Positions 33,979-41,173 of a stretch of 41,173 nt of DNA are shown in pieces. A model generated the notes under the pieces. It was not told the origin of the DNA. It searched no databases and worked only from the letters and a program-made list of their open reading frames with translations. This DNA is from UBA11865 sp035686605 (GTDB lineage Bacteria; Chloroflexota; Anaerolineae; Promineifilales; Promineifilaceae): NCBI GenBank assembly GCA_035686605.1, contig DASRZI010000342.1, forward strand, positions 1-41,173. Direction: 5' to 3'. Numbering within the stretch: position 1 is the first letter of the stretch; each line of letters begins with the position of its first letter. Position numbers and translations under genes: made by a program.

Positions 33979-34542
33979 TTATTTTCGAGAGTCCCACAAA
34001 GGTTCTTTGATTCCACGATAGTAATTCTCGCATCTCGCCAGGACAAACAAGGCGTCAGATAGCCGGTTCAGATAGCGCAAGGATAATTCATTTATTGCTT
34101 CTGTGAGGGCTAACTCAACCAGGCTTCTTTCGGCTCTCCTGCAAATCGCTCTTGCAACGTGCAGATGTGAGGCAGCGATAGATCCCCCAGGTAAGATGAA
34201 ATTCTTCAGTGATCCGACCATCTCCACAATCTCATCGATTAACGCCTCTAGTTTCTCGATATGTCGATCCTCAATTCGGGGCACCTCTGCTCCTTCGCCG
34301 GCATCTTGAGGAAATGCCAGATCCGAGCCAAGAACAAAAAGTTCGTTTTGAATAGCGATTATAGTCTCTACCAACCGCGAGTCTAGACCGCTGGCGATGG
34401 CGACACCCAGCATTGAATTCAGCTCGTCGATATCTCCATAGGTTTTCACCCGCAATGAATCTTTGGATACTCGAGTCTTTGTTCCCAAAGCCGTTGTCCT
34501 GAGGTCGCCAGTTCTCGTGTAGATCTTCGTAAGTTTGGGCAT
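33979..34542 (-). CDS. PduO-type cob(I)alamin adenosyltransferase
   Basis: It transfers the adenosyl group of ATP to cob(I)alamin, forming adenosylcobalamin. The 187 residues contain KIYTRTGD near the start, the RVSKDSLRVKTYGDIDELNS segment, and the C-terminal active-site helices HVARAICRRAERSLVEL and LRYLNRLSDALFVLARCEN. In the ATP loop the family pattern GD-x-G-T-T is GDLRTT here, with Arg where Gly is usual. It follows the fused ECF ATPase gene by 81 bases in the same direction, so import and activation of B12 are linked. Confidence 0.9.
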   Translation of the reverse strand: MPKLTKIYTRTGDLRTTALGTKTRVSKDSLRVKTYGDIDELNSMLGVAIASGLDSRLVETIIAIQNELFVLGSDLAFPQDAGEGAEVPRIEDRHIEKLEALIDEIVEMVGSLKNFILPGGSIAASHLHVARAICRRAERSLVELALTEAINELSLRYLNRLSDALFVLARCENYYRGIKEPLWDSRK

Positions 34543-34623
34543 AAATCGCTCCCGGCTAGGTCATTCCAGAGTGCCTAGATTAATACGACTTTTCGAATCT
34601 TCGATAGATGTGCAGATGCATTT

Positions 34624-36258
34624 TTAACCCAATTGCTGGCTGATACCATCCGCGGCGTCATTGACGGTCATCCATCCGTATCCCGGAAAAAGGCGAGCCA
34701 ACTGTGGTCGGAAGATCGGGTGCGAATCAAGGACTTCGGCAGTAGGGCCATCGGCGGTGATGATTCCTCGATCTAGGACCATCACTCTATCACAGGCTCT
34801 GGCAACCAGCTCCACATCGTGAGTGACCAACAGGAAACCAATCCCATCTTCTCTCCACTGTTTCCAGATTTCCATCAATCTGCTCTTGCTTGAATAGTCG
34901 AGTCCCCTGGTGGGTTCGTCCAGCAAAACGATCCTTGGTTCAGGAACTATTACGGCTCCTAATGCAACCCGCTGCCTCTGGCCCGCTGACAGATCGCGCG
35001 GATATGAACTAGCGCAGTCACTCAGATCTAATTTATCAAGCAGCTCCTCTGGCGATTGGGCAAGCTGTTCAGGATTAAGGCAATGATTCTTGAGGGTTAT
35101 ATCCAATTCCTCGGCAACCGAATCGGCAAACAGCAAGTCGTCCGGATTCTGGGGAAGGAAGGCTATATCTTGGCAGATATCCGAAACTTCGTGACCGACA
35201 ATCGATTCGCCATCGAGCAAGATCTCACCGTTTGAGGGAATGAGCAATCCAACAAGGCATTGTAGAAGAGTGCTTTTTCCTGAGCCGTTCCTGCCGACCA
35301 AGGCGACAGCCTCACCGGCTCGGATTTCAAGGAAAACTCCCTTCAAAATCGCTGTTTCACCGTACGAGAAGTGCAGATCAAGTGTCTGTAATAACGAGGC
35401 GTTGGCTGCTGGGCGCTGACCTTCCTGCCCTGTGTCGATATTTGGCGCGTCTAGGCCAGATAGAGAGCTCTGCTCGGACCCCTCTCTTGTGGTCATTGGC
35501 ATCGGATCCCAACCCATGGTCTGAGAGAGCCGGGCGAGAGGAGGACCCTGCTCAGGATCAAGCTGGGCTAGGCCCTGCTCCACTGGTTCATCTACCTTAA
35601 GGCGGCCATCCTTCAGGTATAGAAGACGGTCCGCATACCTGGCAACGCGCTCCAGTCTATGCTCGACCATGACGATGGTTAGTTCCCATTCGTCGTTAAG
35701 CCGGACAAGGTATCGCAGCAGTTCAGATGCTGACTGCGGATCCAGCTGGCTGGTCGGCTCATCCAGGGCGATTACCCGAGGCTTCATAATAAGGACGGAG
35801 GCTATGGCCAGCCTCTGTCTTTCGCCTCCGGAGAGAGTTGAGATTTGACGATCCCTCATGCTCGTCATCTCCAAGACATCTAGAACATCACCGATCCTCT
35901 GGTGCATCTCCTCGCTAGGGACTGCCGCATTTTCCATACCAAAAGCCAGCTCATCTTCAACGATATCCAGCACGTTTTGGGCCTCCGGATCTTGAAAAAC
36001 AAATCCAACAACCGAGCTCAGCTTCTTAGGTCCCCCGGCGAATACGTCGATCCCGTCCACAACTACCCTCCCGCTGGCGGTGCCGCCGCTATAGTGCGGG
36101 ACAAGGCCGTTTAACGATCTCAGCAATGTCGATTTTCCGGCCCCCGAAGGCCCAGCCAGCAGGATGAATTCCCCTCGATCAATCTTTGTCGTTATGTCAA
36201 GTAGCGCGGGTTTCGCTGCTCGTGGATATGAGTAACTTAGGTTCGATATCTCAATCAA
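34624..36258 (-). CDS. ECF transporter ATPase, two EcfA domains fused
   Basis: This 544-residue protein has two ABC ATPase domains in tandem, replacing the usual EcfA1/EcfA2 pair. Domain 1 has GPSGAGKST (about 36-44), VFQDPEAQ, LSGGERQRL and ALDEPT. Domain 2 has GRNGSGKST (about 329-337), LPQNPDD, LSAGQRQRV and LLDEPT. Both sets of Walker and signature motifs are intact, so both sites may hydrolyse ATP. A 70-residue linker rich in Gln, Ser and Pro joins them. The TTG start overlaps the EcfT stop by 4 bases (TTGA). The protein energises uptake together with EcfT (36255) and the S component (37334). Confidence 0.92.
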   Translation of the reverse strand: MIEISNLSYSYPRAAKPALLDITTKIDRGEFILLAGPSGAGKSTLLRSLNGLVPHYSGGTASGRVVVDGIDVFAGGPKKLSSVVGFVFQDPEAQNVLDIVEDELAFGMENAAVPSEEMHQRIGDVLDVLEMTSMRDRQISTLSGGERQRLAIASVLIMKPRVIALDEPTSQLDPQSASELLRYLVRLNDEWELTIVMVEHRLERVARYADRLLYLKDGRLKVDEPVEQGLAQLDPEQGPPLARLSQTMGWDPMPMTTREGSEQSSLSGLDAPNIDTGQEGQRPAANASLLQTLDLHFSYGETAILKGVFLEIRAGEAVALVGRNGSGKSTLLQCLVGLLIPSNGEILLDGESIVGHEVSDICQDIAFLPQNPDDLLFADSVAEELDITLKNHCLNPEQLAQSPEELLDKLDLSDCASSYPRDLSAGQRQRVALGAVIVPEPRIVLLDEPTRGLDYSSKSRLMEIWKQWREDGIGFLLVTHDVELVARACDRVMVLDRGIITADGPTAEVLDSHPIFRPQLARLFPGYGWMTVNDAADGISQQLG

Positions 36259-37337
36259 CGCATCTGCCTGATTTCGCCGCCAGCCGTCGAAGGCTTCTGA
36301 TTCCGTTTTCCCAGGCTATCGGGATCGCTGCTTTTTACCACAGCTAAGAATATCGGAAAAGACAGAAGTACAAAGGCTATTGCCACTATCGGCTGGAAGT
36401 TTGGCACGTGGAGTGCTGGATAAGGGATATAGGAGAGAGCTACCCTTCTGAGACCCGGCCAAGGTGCGACGACCAGGGCAAGAGCAGCCAGGGAGGTTAT
36501 GACCAAGATAGTGTCAATGGCTGACCATCGAACAGCCACGAAGCTCGTTCGACGTGTACGTTTACCTCTGCGCGCCAGGAGCATCAATAGAATAAGACCG
36601 CCGAGAGTGAGCAGCAGATAGCCGATGGTACCCCATAGCATGGCTGCCATCCAACCAACGAGGGCGAGCAGCAATCCGGTGATCAAAAAGACCTTATCAG
36701 GCGCTCGGTTTTCCACTGATTGCTCTGAAACATACCCCCTGGCAACCATAGCCTCAGATAACTTCATCGCCCTTTCGAGACCTCCGACCAATAATGGTAT
36801 TATCAACGGTCGCCAATCCTTCAAGCCGTGAGGTCGATGACCGCGAATGGCCTGGGCTTGCTGTATGCGTCTCAAGTGCCGCCTTGTTTCTGGCACATAG
36901 GTTACGGCAATCATTACGACGACAGCCAGGTCTTGAAACGCAGCCGGAACCAAACGAACCAATTCACGGCTCGGCACAATAGAATTCAAAGCCATAAACA
37001 CGGCTATCAAAGTAATTAGAACCAGCCCGTTCCGGAGACCATCCACTATCGCTTCGACAGTGATCACTCCACCGATGAGCGGATAATCCGGCAGCTCGAA
37101 AATGACATGATCGCCTGTATGGATGAAGAGGGCATGGTAAATTGCCGAAAAAAGTATGACGCCTAAAGCAATCCTGAAGAAGACCGATCGAATCGGGGAC
37201 TCGGTTCGTGCATAGAACTGGATCGCCGTGATGCTGAGCACCAGCAGGATAATCGAATAGAGAGGGTTCCTGGCAGACATGGCCAAAACCGACACGACTA
37301 ATACCCAGATAATCCAAGCTCGCGAGTTGAGTCTCAT
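36255..37337 (-). CDS. ECF transporter transmembrane subunit EcfT
   Basis: EcfT couples the ATPase to the substrate-binding S component. The 360 residues have four to five N-terminal membrane helices, a cytoplasmic coupling region and two further hydrophobic segments at the C-terminus (about 210-250 and 265-335), which makes it longer than the common 260-residue form. The two coupling motifs are AQAIRGHRP and SEAMVARGY, both of the A-x-G type that dock onto the EcfA grooves. Its ATG overlaps the stop of the S component gene by 4 bases (ATGA), and its own stop overlaps the ATPase start. Confidence 0.88.
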   Translation of the reverse strand: MRLNSRAWIIWVLVVSVLAMSARNPLYSIILLVLSITAIQFYARTESPIRSVFFRIALGVILFSAIYHALFIHTGDHVIFELPDYPLIGGVITVEAIVDGLRNGLVLITLIAVFMALNSIVPSRELVRLVPAAFQDLAVVVMIAVTYVPETRRHLRRIQQAQAIRGHRPHGLKDWRPLIIPLLVGGLERAMKLSEAMVARGYVSEQSVENRAPDKVFLITGLLLALVGWMAAMLWGTIGYLLLTLGGLILLMLLARRGKRTRRTSFVAVRWSAIDTILVITSLAALALVVAPWPGLRRVALSYIPYPALHVPNFQPIVAIAFVLLSFPIFLAVVKSSDPDSLGKRNQKPSTAGGEIRQMR

Positions 37338-38131
37338 GCCATTTCAAACTGAAATCGATCTCTAAAACGATTCATAGCTCGTATGGCTGGAATTCCCAGA
37401 GCGAGGATTAAGACGATGTTTCCAAAAGCCCGAAAGATATCCCAGATAAACGAGGTCGCCATATAGAAAGCGCCATAGCTTGAAACCGCGGCGCCGATAC
37501 CGCTATCGTTAACCGCCAACGTTGCGGTTTCTCCTACAACGAAAGGCCAAAAGTAAAGATTCAATATAACGCCATAGAGTAAACCCCATCCGAAGGCGAA
37601 AACAGCCAGCATGGCCAATGTCAATCGATTGCTTTGTGGATGTGGAAGCAGACCCGCCGTGATACCCACCCAGCCGGCCACAAACATTTGATAGGGAAGC
37701 CAGGGACCAACGCCCGCCGTTATCAGGGCCGAAGTAAATATCGACAAGGTACCCATCAGAAAACCGAATCGCGCACCAAATACATACCCGGCCAAGATGA
37801 TGGGCACAAATACCGGTGAGAATCCACCAATTCCAGGGATCGCCGTTTCGACGAGCCTAAGTACCGAGGTGATCGCGACTAACACACCAAGGGCGGCGAT
37901 TATCTTCGCATTTGTGCTCTGGCCTTGCAACTCAAGGAGCAAGGCAAGAAGCGAAATTCCGATCAATGCCGTCGTCAGGAGTGCATAGCCAGAAGAGCCA
38001 GGCTGAGAACCGGCGTTGGTTTGTATCGAAAAGGCTTTCTCTAAGGCGGGAGCCATCACTGGATATAAAAGAGCTAATAACCCTACCAGGCAGCTGAGAA
38101 CCAGCAGCGATGCAGTCAATATTCGGTTCAT
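37334..38131 (-). CDS. ECF transporter S component, probably for cobalamin
   Basis: This 265-residue membrane protein has about seven hydrophobic helices and sits directly before EcfT with 4-base overlaps on both sides. It looks like the substrate-binding S subunit: FSPVFVPIILAGYVFGARFGFLMGTLSIF is the conserved central pair of helices, followed by GPWLPYQMFVAGWVG and SFIWDIFRAFGNIVLILALG. Sequence alone does not fix the vitamin. The cobalamin riboswitch, the B12-binder-like genes upstream and the adenosyltransferase downstream make cobalamin or a corrinoid by far the best guess. Confidence 0.82.
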   Translation of the reverse strand: MNRILTASLLVLSCLVGLLALLYPVMAPALEKAFSIQTNAGSQPGSSGYALLTTALIGISLLALLLELQGQSTNAKIIAALGVLVAITSVLRLVETAIPGIGGFSPVFVPIILAGYVFGARFGFLMGTLSIFTSALITAGVGPWLPYQMFVAGWVGITAGLLPHPQSNRLTLAMLAVFAFGWGLLYGVILNLYFWPFVVGETATLAVNDSGIGAAVSSYGAFYMATSFIWDIFRAFGNIVLILALGIPAIRAMNRFRDRFQFEMA

Positions 38132-38757
38132 GAATCACCTTTCCGGATCTGTCTGTAAACCAGCGCGAGCGCAAACATGCCCAGCACAACTCCAAAGAGA
38201 GCAAATTGGAGCCAGCTTCCCGTAATACCATTCATGCCTGATTCAGAAAGACTCACATCAGCGGCGAGAGAATCGCATAATTCATCGAAAGACACTAGGG
38301 GTGGTTCTTTCGCTTGGGAAAGTGATCCCGGTCCCCACGACCACCCCTCGATCGATTTGTCGCTTACCTTGTACGTGGAAGCGCCTAGTCTGGCATATTC
38401 CCATGAATTATCATTTTGATGCCAATAGGACCAATAAACACAGTCTGGACCTCCCTGGCATTGGCAGAAGCAGTCATCGGCAGGACATCCGACGTCATCG
38501 ATTTGACACACAGTTCCGCCTCGGGCGTCAAAATCAGCGGCAATTTGGAGACCACTGCGCTGCAAAGCCTCATAACCAGAGATTTGGTCTTCACTGAAAG
38601 CGACACATTGGGTTGCCACTTCATTATCGTCCAGGCGAACTATAACAGCTACACGATTTGGATCTTGAGCCCGAACAAGCTCAACATTTACGGTCAGCAG
38701 CGAGACCAAACCGACTAGGACTAATATCGCGGCAAGGATCGATCGAATATTTCTCAT
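38128..38757 (-). CDS. Membrane-anchored DUF4430 protein (transcobalamin beta-domain-like)
   Basis: This 209-residue exported protein has a signal sequence (about 1-30, MRNIRSILAAILVLVGLVSL), an extracytoplasmic domain and a C-terminal membrane helix (LQFALFGVVLGMFALALVY) with a short basic tail. The domain (about 34-150) resembles DUF4430, the fold of the C-terminal cobalamin-binding domain of intrinsic factor and transcobalamin. It shows VAVIVRLDDNE, ISGYEALQRSG, CVYWSYWHQNDNSWEYA and KSIEGWSWG. Seven cysteines sit between residues 83 and 107 or nearby, some probably disulfide bonded. It is 10 bases behind the alpha-barrel gene and overlaps the S component gene by 4 bases (ATGA). The role as one half of a split B12 receptor is inferred. 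Confidence 0.78.
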   Translation of the reverse strand: MRNIRSILAAILVLVGLVSLLTVNVELVRAQDPNRVAVIVRLDDNEVATQCVAFSEDQISGYEALQRSGLQIAADFDARGGTVCQIDDVGCPADDCFCQCQGGPDCVYWSYWHQNDNSWEYARLGASTYKVSDKSIEGWSWGPGSLSQAKEPPLVSFDELCDSLAADVSLSESGMNGITGSWLQFALFGVVLGMFALALVYRQIRKGDS

Positions 38758-38767
38758 AAATCGTCGA

Positions 38768-40036
38768 TTAAAAGGTAGACTGCTTTCGACGGCGGCGCGC
38801 CGGTACGATCACGACAATACCGGCCATAAACGACATCGCTAATGCTGATGGACAAAGGGAGGAACCAGTACCTGACGCTCCCTTGTCGCTTTCGCTTTCG
38901 GTCTGGATTTCATCAACCAAGTCCTGACTCTGCTCGTCAGACTGAGCAGTTGGTTCAACCGCGACCACCGGCTCTGGCTCACTGTTTGTTTCAGCGGCAA
39001 GGGCAGGGGCGAAGATTTGCTCGGTCATATTACGTACAGATGCTAAGGCCGGAAGTGATTGAATAGTGGAAAAGAAGTCGTCGAAAGGACCATCACCAAA
39101 ATCTGCTTGAAAGGCGCCTGAATCTCCTTGCCAATGCAGCAGGGCCGACAAAGGTGTAATCCCTTCTTTGCTCCACTGGTTCTCCGAAGAGTTTACGTCC
39201 TCACCTATTGCTCCCAGAGATTGGAGCACCAATGCTGTGCTGTTTGCGTTCTCACCAAACCCCAGGCCATATTCCCAGCCGCCACTAGGAAGCTGCGTTC
39301 GATGGAGGAAATCCATGGCCTCAGCCATTGCCTCAGAAGCGGCTGGATGTTCGGAGTTGGCAATAGCCATGATGGCCATCGCCGTGGTATCAGCATTACC
39401 ATCCGTGCCAAATCCATCACTCCATGAACCGGCTAGATCGCCTTCCCTTGCCTGCTGATCGATTAGCCATTCGATTGCATTGTCTGGTGCGGGATCACCA
39501 GCCGCGGTTAGTCCGAGAATGGCCAACGATTGGTTAAAGGCGCCGCTGACGCCATATTGTCCTGTTGGAGATAGGTGATTGGTGAGATCGATCGCAAAAT
39601 CGTGTCCCATGAAGTCACCTGGATCCTCATCCGCGGCGGCTAAGGCGATAATGATTTTCCCGGCGGTGCTTCCGTCGATCGCTGCGTACTGGCTAACTTG
39701 CTCAAGATTGTCGCGCAAGAAAGTAAGCGGTGGTTCAATATCTGCCCCACCTGAGGCGAGGGCAAGCATTGCATCCACAGTCCCAGCAACATCAGAAGGT
39801 CCAATGTTGGAACCCATACTGAAGCTCGTATAGCCTCCGTCGTCGTTTTGATGGACGGATGCTAACCAGCTCGCTGCAGTTGAGATGGCTGAATTGATGG
39901 TGGCTTGATCTGAATCATCTTCTTGGCGAAGAGTGATACCGGCAGCGGCTCCCACACCACCTGCAATTACAAACAAGGAAATGACCGCCACGATCGTCGT
40001 GGCCATGGTAATCCGAAAGGTGATTTTCTTCCTCAT
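38768..40036 (-). CDS. Exported alpha/alpha-barrel protein (transcobalamin alpha-domain-like)
   Basis: This 422-residue exported protein starts at the ATG at 40036. A GTG directly before it is also possible behind GGAGGG. A signal helix (about 7-32) is followed by an alpha/alpha toroid of the prenyltransferase/terpene cyclase repeat type (about 42-330). Its repeats include AASWLASVHQNDDGGY, EWLIDQQAREGDLAGSW, DTTAMAIMAIAN and FLHRTQLPSGGWEYG. This is the fold of the N-terminal domain of intrinsic factor and transcobalamin. A low-complexity Glu/Ser/Thr stalk (about 340-390) ends in a Cys-containing hydrophobic helix and RRRRK, a tail anchor. First gene after the cobalamin riboswitch, it is probably the surface B12-capturing partner of the DUF4430 protein. 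Confidence 0.8.
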   Translation of the reverse strand: MRKKITFRITMATTIVAVISLFVIAGGVGAAAGITLRQEDDSDQATINSAISTAASWLASVHQNDDGGYTSFSMGSNIGPSDVAGTVDAMLALASGGADIEPPLTFLRDNLEQVSQYAAIDGSTAGKIIIALAAADEDPGDFMGHDFAIDLTNHLSPTGQYGVSGAFNQSLAILGLTAAGDPAPDNAIEWLIDQQAREGDLAGSWSDGFGTDGNADTTAMAIMAIANSEHPAASEAMAEAMDFLHRTQLPSGGWEYGLGFGENANSTALVLQSLGAIGEDVNSSENQWSKEGITPLSALLHWQGDSGAFQADFGDGPFDDFFSTIQSLPALASVRNMTEQIFAPALAAETNSEPEPVVAVEPTAQSDEQSQDLVDEIQTESESDKGASGTGSSLCPSALAMSFMAGIVVIVPARRRRKQSTF

Positions 40037-40094
40037 CACTTGTTACCCTCCAATTGGGTATGGCGTTTGAACACGAACCAGGGTAAGGAGGGAT

Positions 40095-40123
40095 CAAAAA
40101 ACCCGATGCATACGCATCGGGTT
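40095..40123 (-). terminator. Intrinsic terminator of the cobalamin riboswitch
   Basis: On the minus strand AACCCGATGC and GCATCGGGTT (40123-40114 and 40109-40100) form a perfect 10-base stem with a GTAT loop, followed by a T run. It lies between the B12 aptamer and the GGAGGG ribosome binding site, so premature termination is the likely control. Confidence 0.9.
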
Positions 40124-40187
40124 GAGTTACTTATCTGCTTACGGAAATAAGTAGTTCCCAACCCTTGCCCTCGAAGGTTTGAAACTT

Positions 40188-40369
40188 GCTTGAGGCGGGC
40201 GACCTGACTAAGAGCGGTAAGATTCAATAGATCTTTCCTGCTCATTACAGTTGCGGGGACAGTTCTGGACTTCGCAAAGCAATTGAAAGAAACACTGGGT
40301 TTCATTCAATTGATACGGCACCAGTTTCGCCATTATGTCCGGCCATCCGGGGCTGCGGACACCACAAGC
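40188..40369 (-). promoter_or_regulatory. Cobalamin riboswitch
   Basis: Read on the minus strand, the element shows AATGGCGAAACTGGTG, then GCGAAGTCCAGAACTG, then the highly conserved CCCCGCAACTGT (40258-40247), and the B12 box with AGTCAGGTC (40209-40201). The ends pair as P1: GCTTGTGGT (40369-40361) with GCCTCAAGC (40196-40188), eight of nine positions. A terminator follows, so B12 should reduce expression of the downstream uptake operon. Confidence 0.93.
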
Positions 40370-40407
40370 AGATTTCGTATTGTTAAGGACTAGCTAATAA
40401 CATCCAG

Positions 40408-40436
40408 AGTCTATCAAATGAAAATGAGCCAGTCAA
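40408..40436 (-). promoter_or_regulatory. Promoter of the cobalamin operon
   Basis: On the minus strand TTGACT (40436-40431) and TAGACT (40413-40408) are separated by 17 bases. Transcription would begin near 40401, about 32 bases before the riboswitch P1 strand. Confidence 0.65.
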
Positions 40437-40491
40437 GATGGTAACTTTCTAACAGACAAACAAACTGAAACAGATTAACCTTTCCTTCGTG

Positions 40492-40519
40492 TTGACAATC
40501 CGAACTCGGAAGCTATAAT
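40492..40519 (+). promoter_or_regulatory. Consensus sigma-70 promoter of the initiator tRNA
   Basis: Perfect TTGACA (40492-40497) and TATAAT (40514-40519) are separated by 16 bases. The tRNA begins 13 bases after the -10 element. This is the strongest promoter match in the window. Confidence 0.85.
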
Positions 40520-40531
40520 CCTCAACCACAT

Positions 40532-40603
40532 TGCGGGGTAGAGCAGTGGCAGCTCGTCGGGCTCATAACCCGGAGGTCCTAGGTTCGAATCCTAGCCCCG
40601 CTA
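40532..40603 (+). tRNA. Initiator tRNA-Met (fMet, anticodon CAT)
   Basis: The sequence folds into a complete cloverleaf: acceptor GCGGGG/CCCCGC, D stem GAGC/GCTC, anticodon loop CTCATAA with CAT at 40564-40566, and T arm CTAGG-TTCGAAT-CCTAG. Three traits mark it as the initiator: an unpaired first acceptor position (T against T), three G-C pairs next to the anticodon loop (GGG/CCC), and an A11-T24 pair in the D stem. The discriminator is A, and CCA is not encoded. It is divergent from the cobalamin operon. Confidence 0.95.
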
Positions 40604-40611
40604 TCACCAAG

Positions 40612-40643
40612 AGACCTTAGTTCGCTAGGCTAAGGTCTTTTTT
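40612..40643 (+). terminator. Intrinsic terminator of the tRNA gene
   Basis: AGACCTTAG (40612-40620) and CTAAGGTCT (40630-40638) form a perfect 9-base stem with a 9-base loop and are followed by a T run to 40643. It ends the single-gene tRNA transcript. Confidence 0.92.
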
Positions 40644-40682
40644 GTTGCCTGAAGGTCTGTGGTTCATAACCAAGGAGGTTTG

Positions 40683-40742
40683 ATGATGAACCGCAGAACG
40701 CACGGCTTAACGCTTCGCCTGCTGATTAACTGCCTTGTTTAG
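40683..40742 (+). CDS. Possible 19-codon micro-ORF
   Basis: AAGGAGG at 40672-40678 is a strong ribosome binding site and is followed by ATGATG at 40683. The frame encodes MMNRRTHGLTLRLLINCLV and stops with TAG at 40740. It lies just behind the tRNA terminator and has no visible promoter of its own. It may be a chance match or a relic. The minus strand of the same stretch also looks like a coding remnant. Confidence 0.2.
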   Translation: MMNRRTHGLTLRLLINCLV

Positions 40743-40832
40743 TACAAAGTTGCCGAGATCCTGCGTGAGCCAACCTTCAAAATTTACCTCGATCCTCTCA
40801 GGCTGTAGCGCAAAGTGTTGGTGATTTCCTTG
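40707..40832 (-). pseudogene. Possible gene remnant (C-terminal fragment)
   Basis: On the minus strand 41 codons without a start run to TAA at 40707. The translation (QGNHQHFALQPERIEVNFEG, then WLTQDLGNFVLNKAVNQQAK and R) has the composition of a real protein C-terminus. Stops close the frame upstream, and a neighbouring frame continues with protein-like text (HHSQGAPRLLKEAHVTR), which would fit a frameshifted relic. I do not recognise the family. Confidence 0.3.
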
Positions 40833-41167
40833 TCACATGTGCTTCCTTCAGCAAGCGAGGAGCTCCTTGAGAGTGATGCAAGTCAACAAGGATCAAGTAT
40901 TCCCCGCTCAGAGCACGCATATTGCATCCTGGAAACGAACAAGTGGAGCTCGCATAGCATGTCTAGCATCGCCTACCCATTTCATACGTTTTCGAACTCG
41001 GAAATTGGTGGTTACTAATCCATCAAAAAAACATGAGTTTCGTCACTGGAGAGACCCAACGAAAAGCTCCATAATTGGCTTTGGGAGAAGTGTAATTGTC
41101 TGAAGATTCTGGAGGATTAGTATCAAACAGACGGCGAGTAAATCACCATGATAGTGGAGGGAAACTC
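40833..41167. other. Intergenic region without recognisable gene
   Basis: About 335 bases up to the start codon at the right edge. Small open frames here (for example 40837-41103) lack a ribosome binding site and protein-like composition. A GGAGG at 41111-41115 is not followed by a usable frame. Confidence 0.4.
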
Positions 41168-41173
41168 ATGAAA
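41168..41173 (+). CDS. Start of a gene running off the window
   Basis: GGAGGG at 41156-41161 is followed after 6 bases by ATG AAA at the very end of the window. The context is an excellent translation start, but only two codons are visible, so nothing can be said about the product. Confidence 0.45.

Noticed and set aside
40815..41103. Small overlapping open frames at the right edge
   Set aside because: No ribosome binding sites and no protein-like composition. They disagree with the possible relic on the other strand.

Overview
This 41.2 kb window looks like a chromosomal segment of an uncultured Chloroflexota bacterium (Anaerolineae-like). That placement is an inference. It rests on a topoisomerase I with an N-terminal zinc ribbon, single-membrane style surface proteins (a lipoprotein and tail-anchored exported proteins), a fused NuoE-NuoF formate dehydrogenase subunit, and a Trm9-like methyltransferase. 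The stretch is about 90% coding. I see no insertion sequence, prophage or CRISPR array.

Layout. 1-2114: the start of an unknown membrane protein (-), then a GT-C type glycosyltransferase (+). 2373-5333: an XdhD/YgfN-like molybdenum hydroxylase whose ferredoxin-like domain has lost 7 of 8 cluster cysteines, and whose frame is broken by one in-frame TAG. 15467 down to 5306 (-): a long housekeeping run of ffh, rpsP, khpA, rimM, dprA, mannose-1-phosphate guanylyltransferase, topA and a soluble-adenylyl-cyclase-like protein, with a strong promoter ahead of ffh. 17120-15637 (-): metK under a SAM-I riboswitch and terminator. 19754-17201 (-): fabI plus a phospholipid headgroup transferase and an acyltransferase. 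25446-19855 (-): an NAD-linked formate dehydrogenase operon (NuoEF fusion, FdhD, HoxU-like ferredoxin subunit, catalytic FdhA). 25762-28277 (+): a FabL-type enoyl reductase, a membrane-anchored proline dehydrogenase and a sugar-nucleotide epimerase. 32028-28310 (-): yqeY, a PgpH-type c-di-AMP phosphodiesterase, ybeY and dgkA. 32853-32149 (-): the methyltransferase.

40436-33077 (-) is the most striking part, a cobalamin acquisition operon. A promoter, a cobalamin riboswitch and a terminator precede two exported, membrane-tethered proteins. They look like the alpha-barrel half and the DUF4430 beta half of a transcobalamin/intrinsic-factor-like binder, split into two genes. These are followed, with 4-base overlaps, by an ECF S component, EcfT and a fused double EcfA ATPase, and then by a PduO-type ATP:cob(I)alamin adenosyltransferase. 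A CcmD-like microprotein and a lipoprotein come next. The genes outline a route of surface capture, membrane import and conversion to adenosylcobalamin, all under B12 feedback.

Divergent from that operon is an initiator tRNA gene with a consensus promoter and its own terminator. The last 0.5 kb is mostly non-coding, with one possible gene remnant and the first two codons of another gene.
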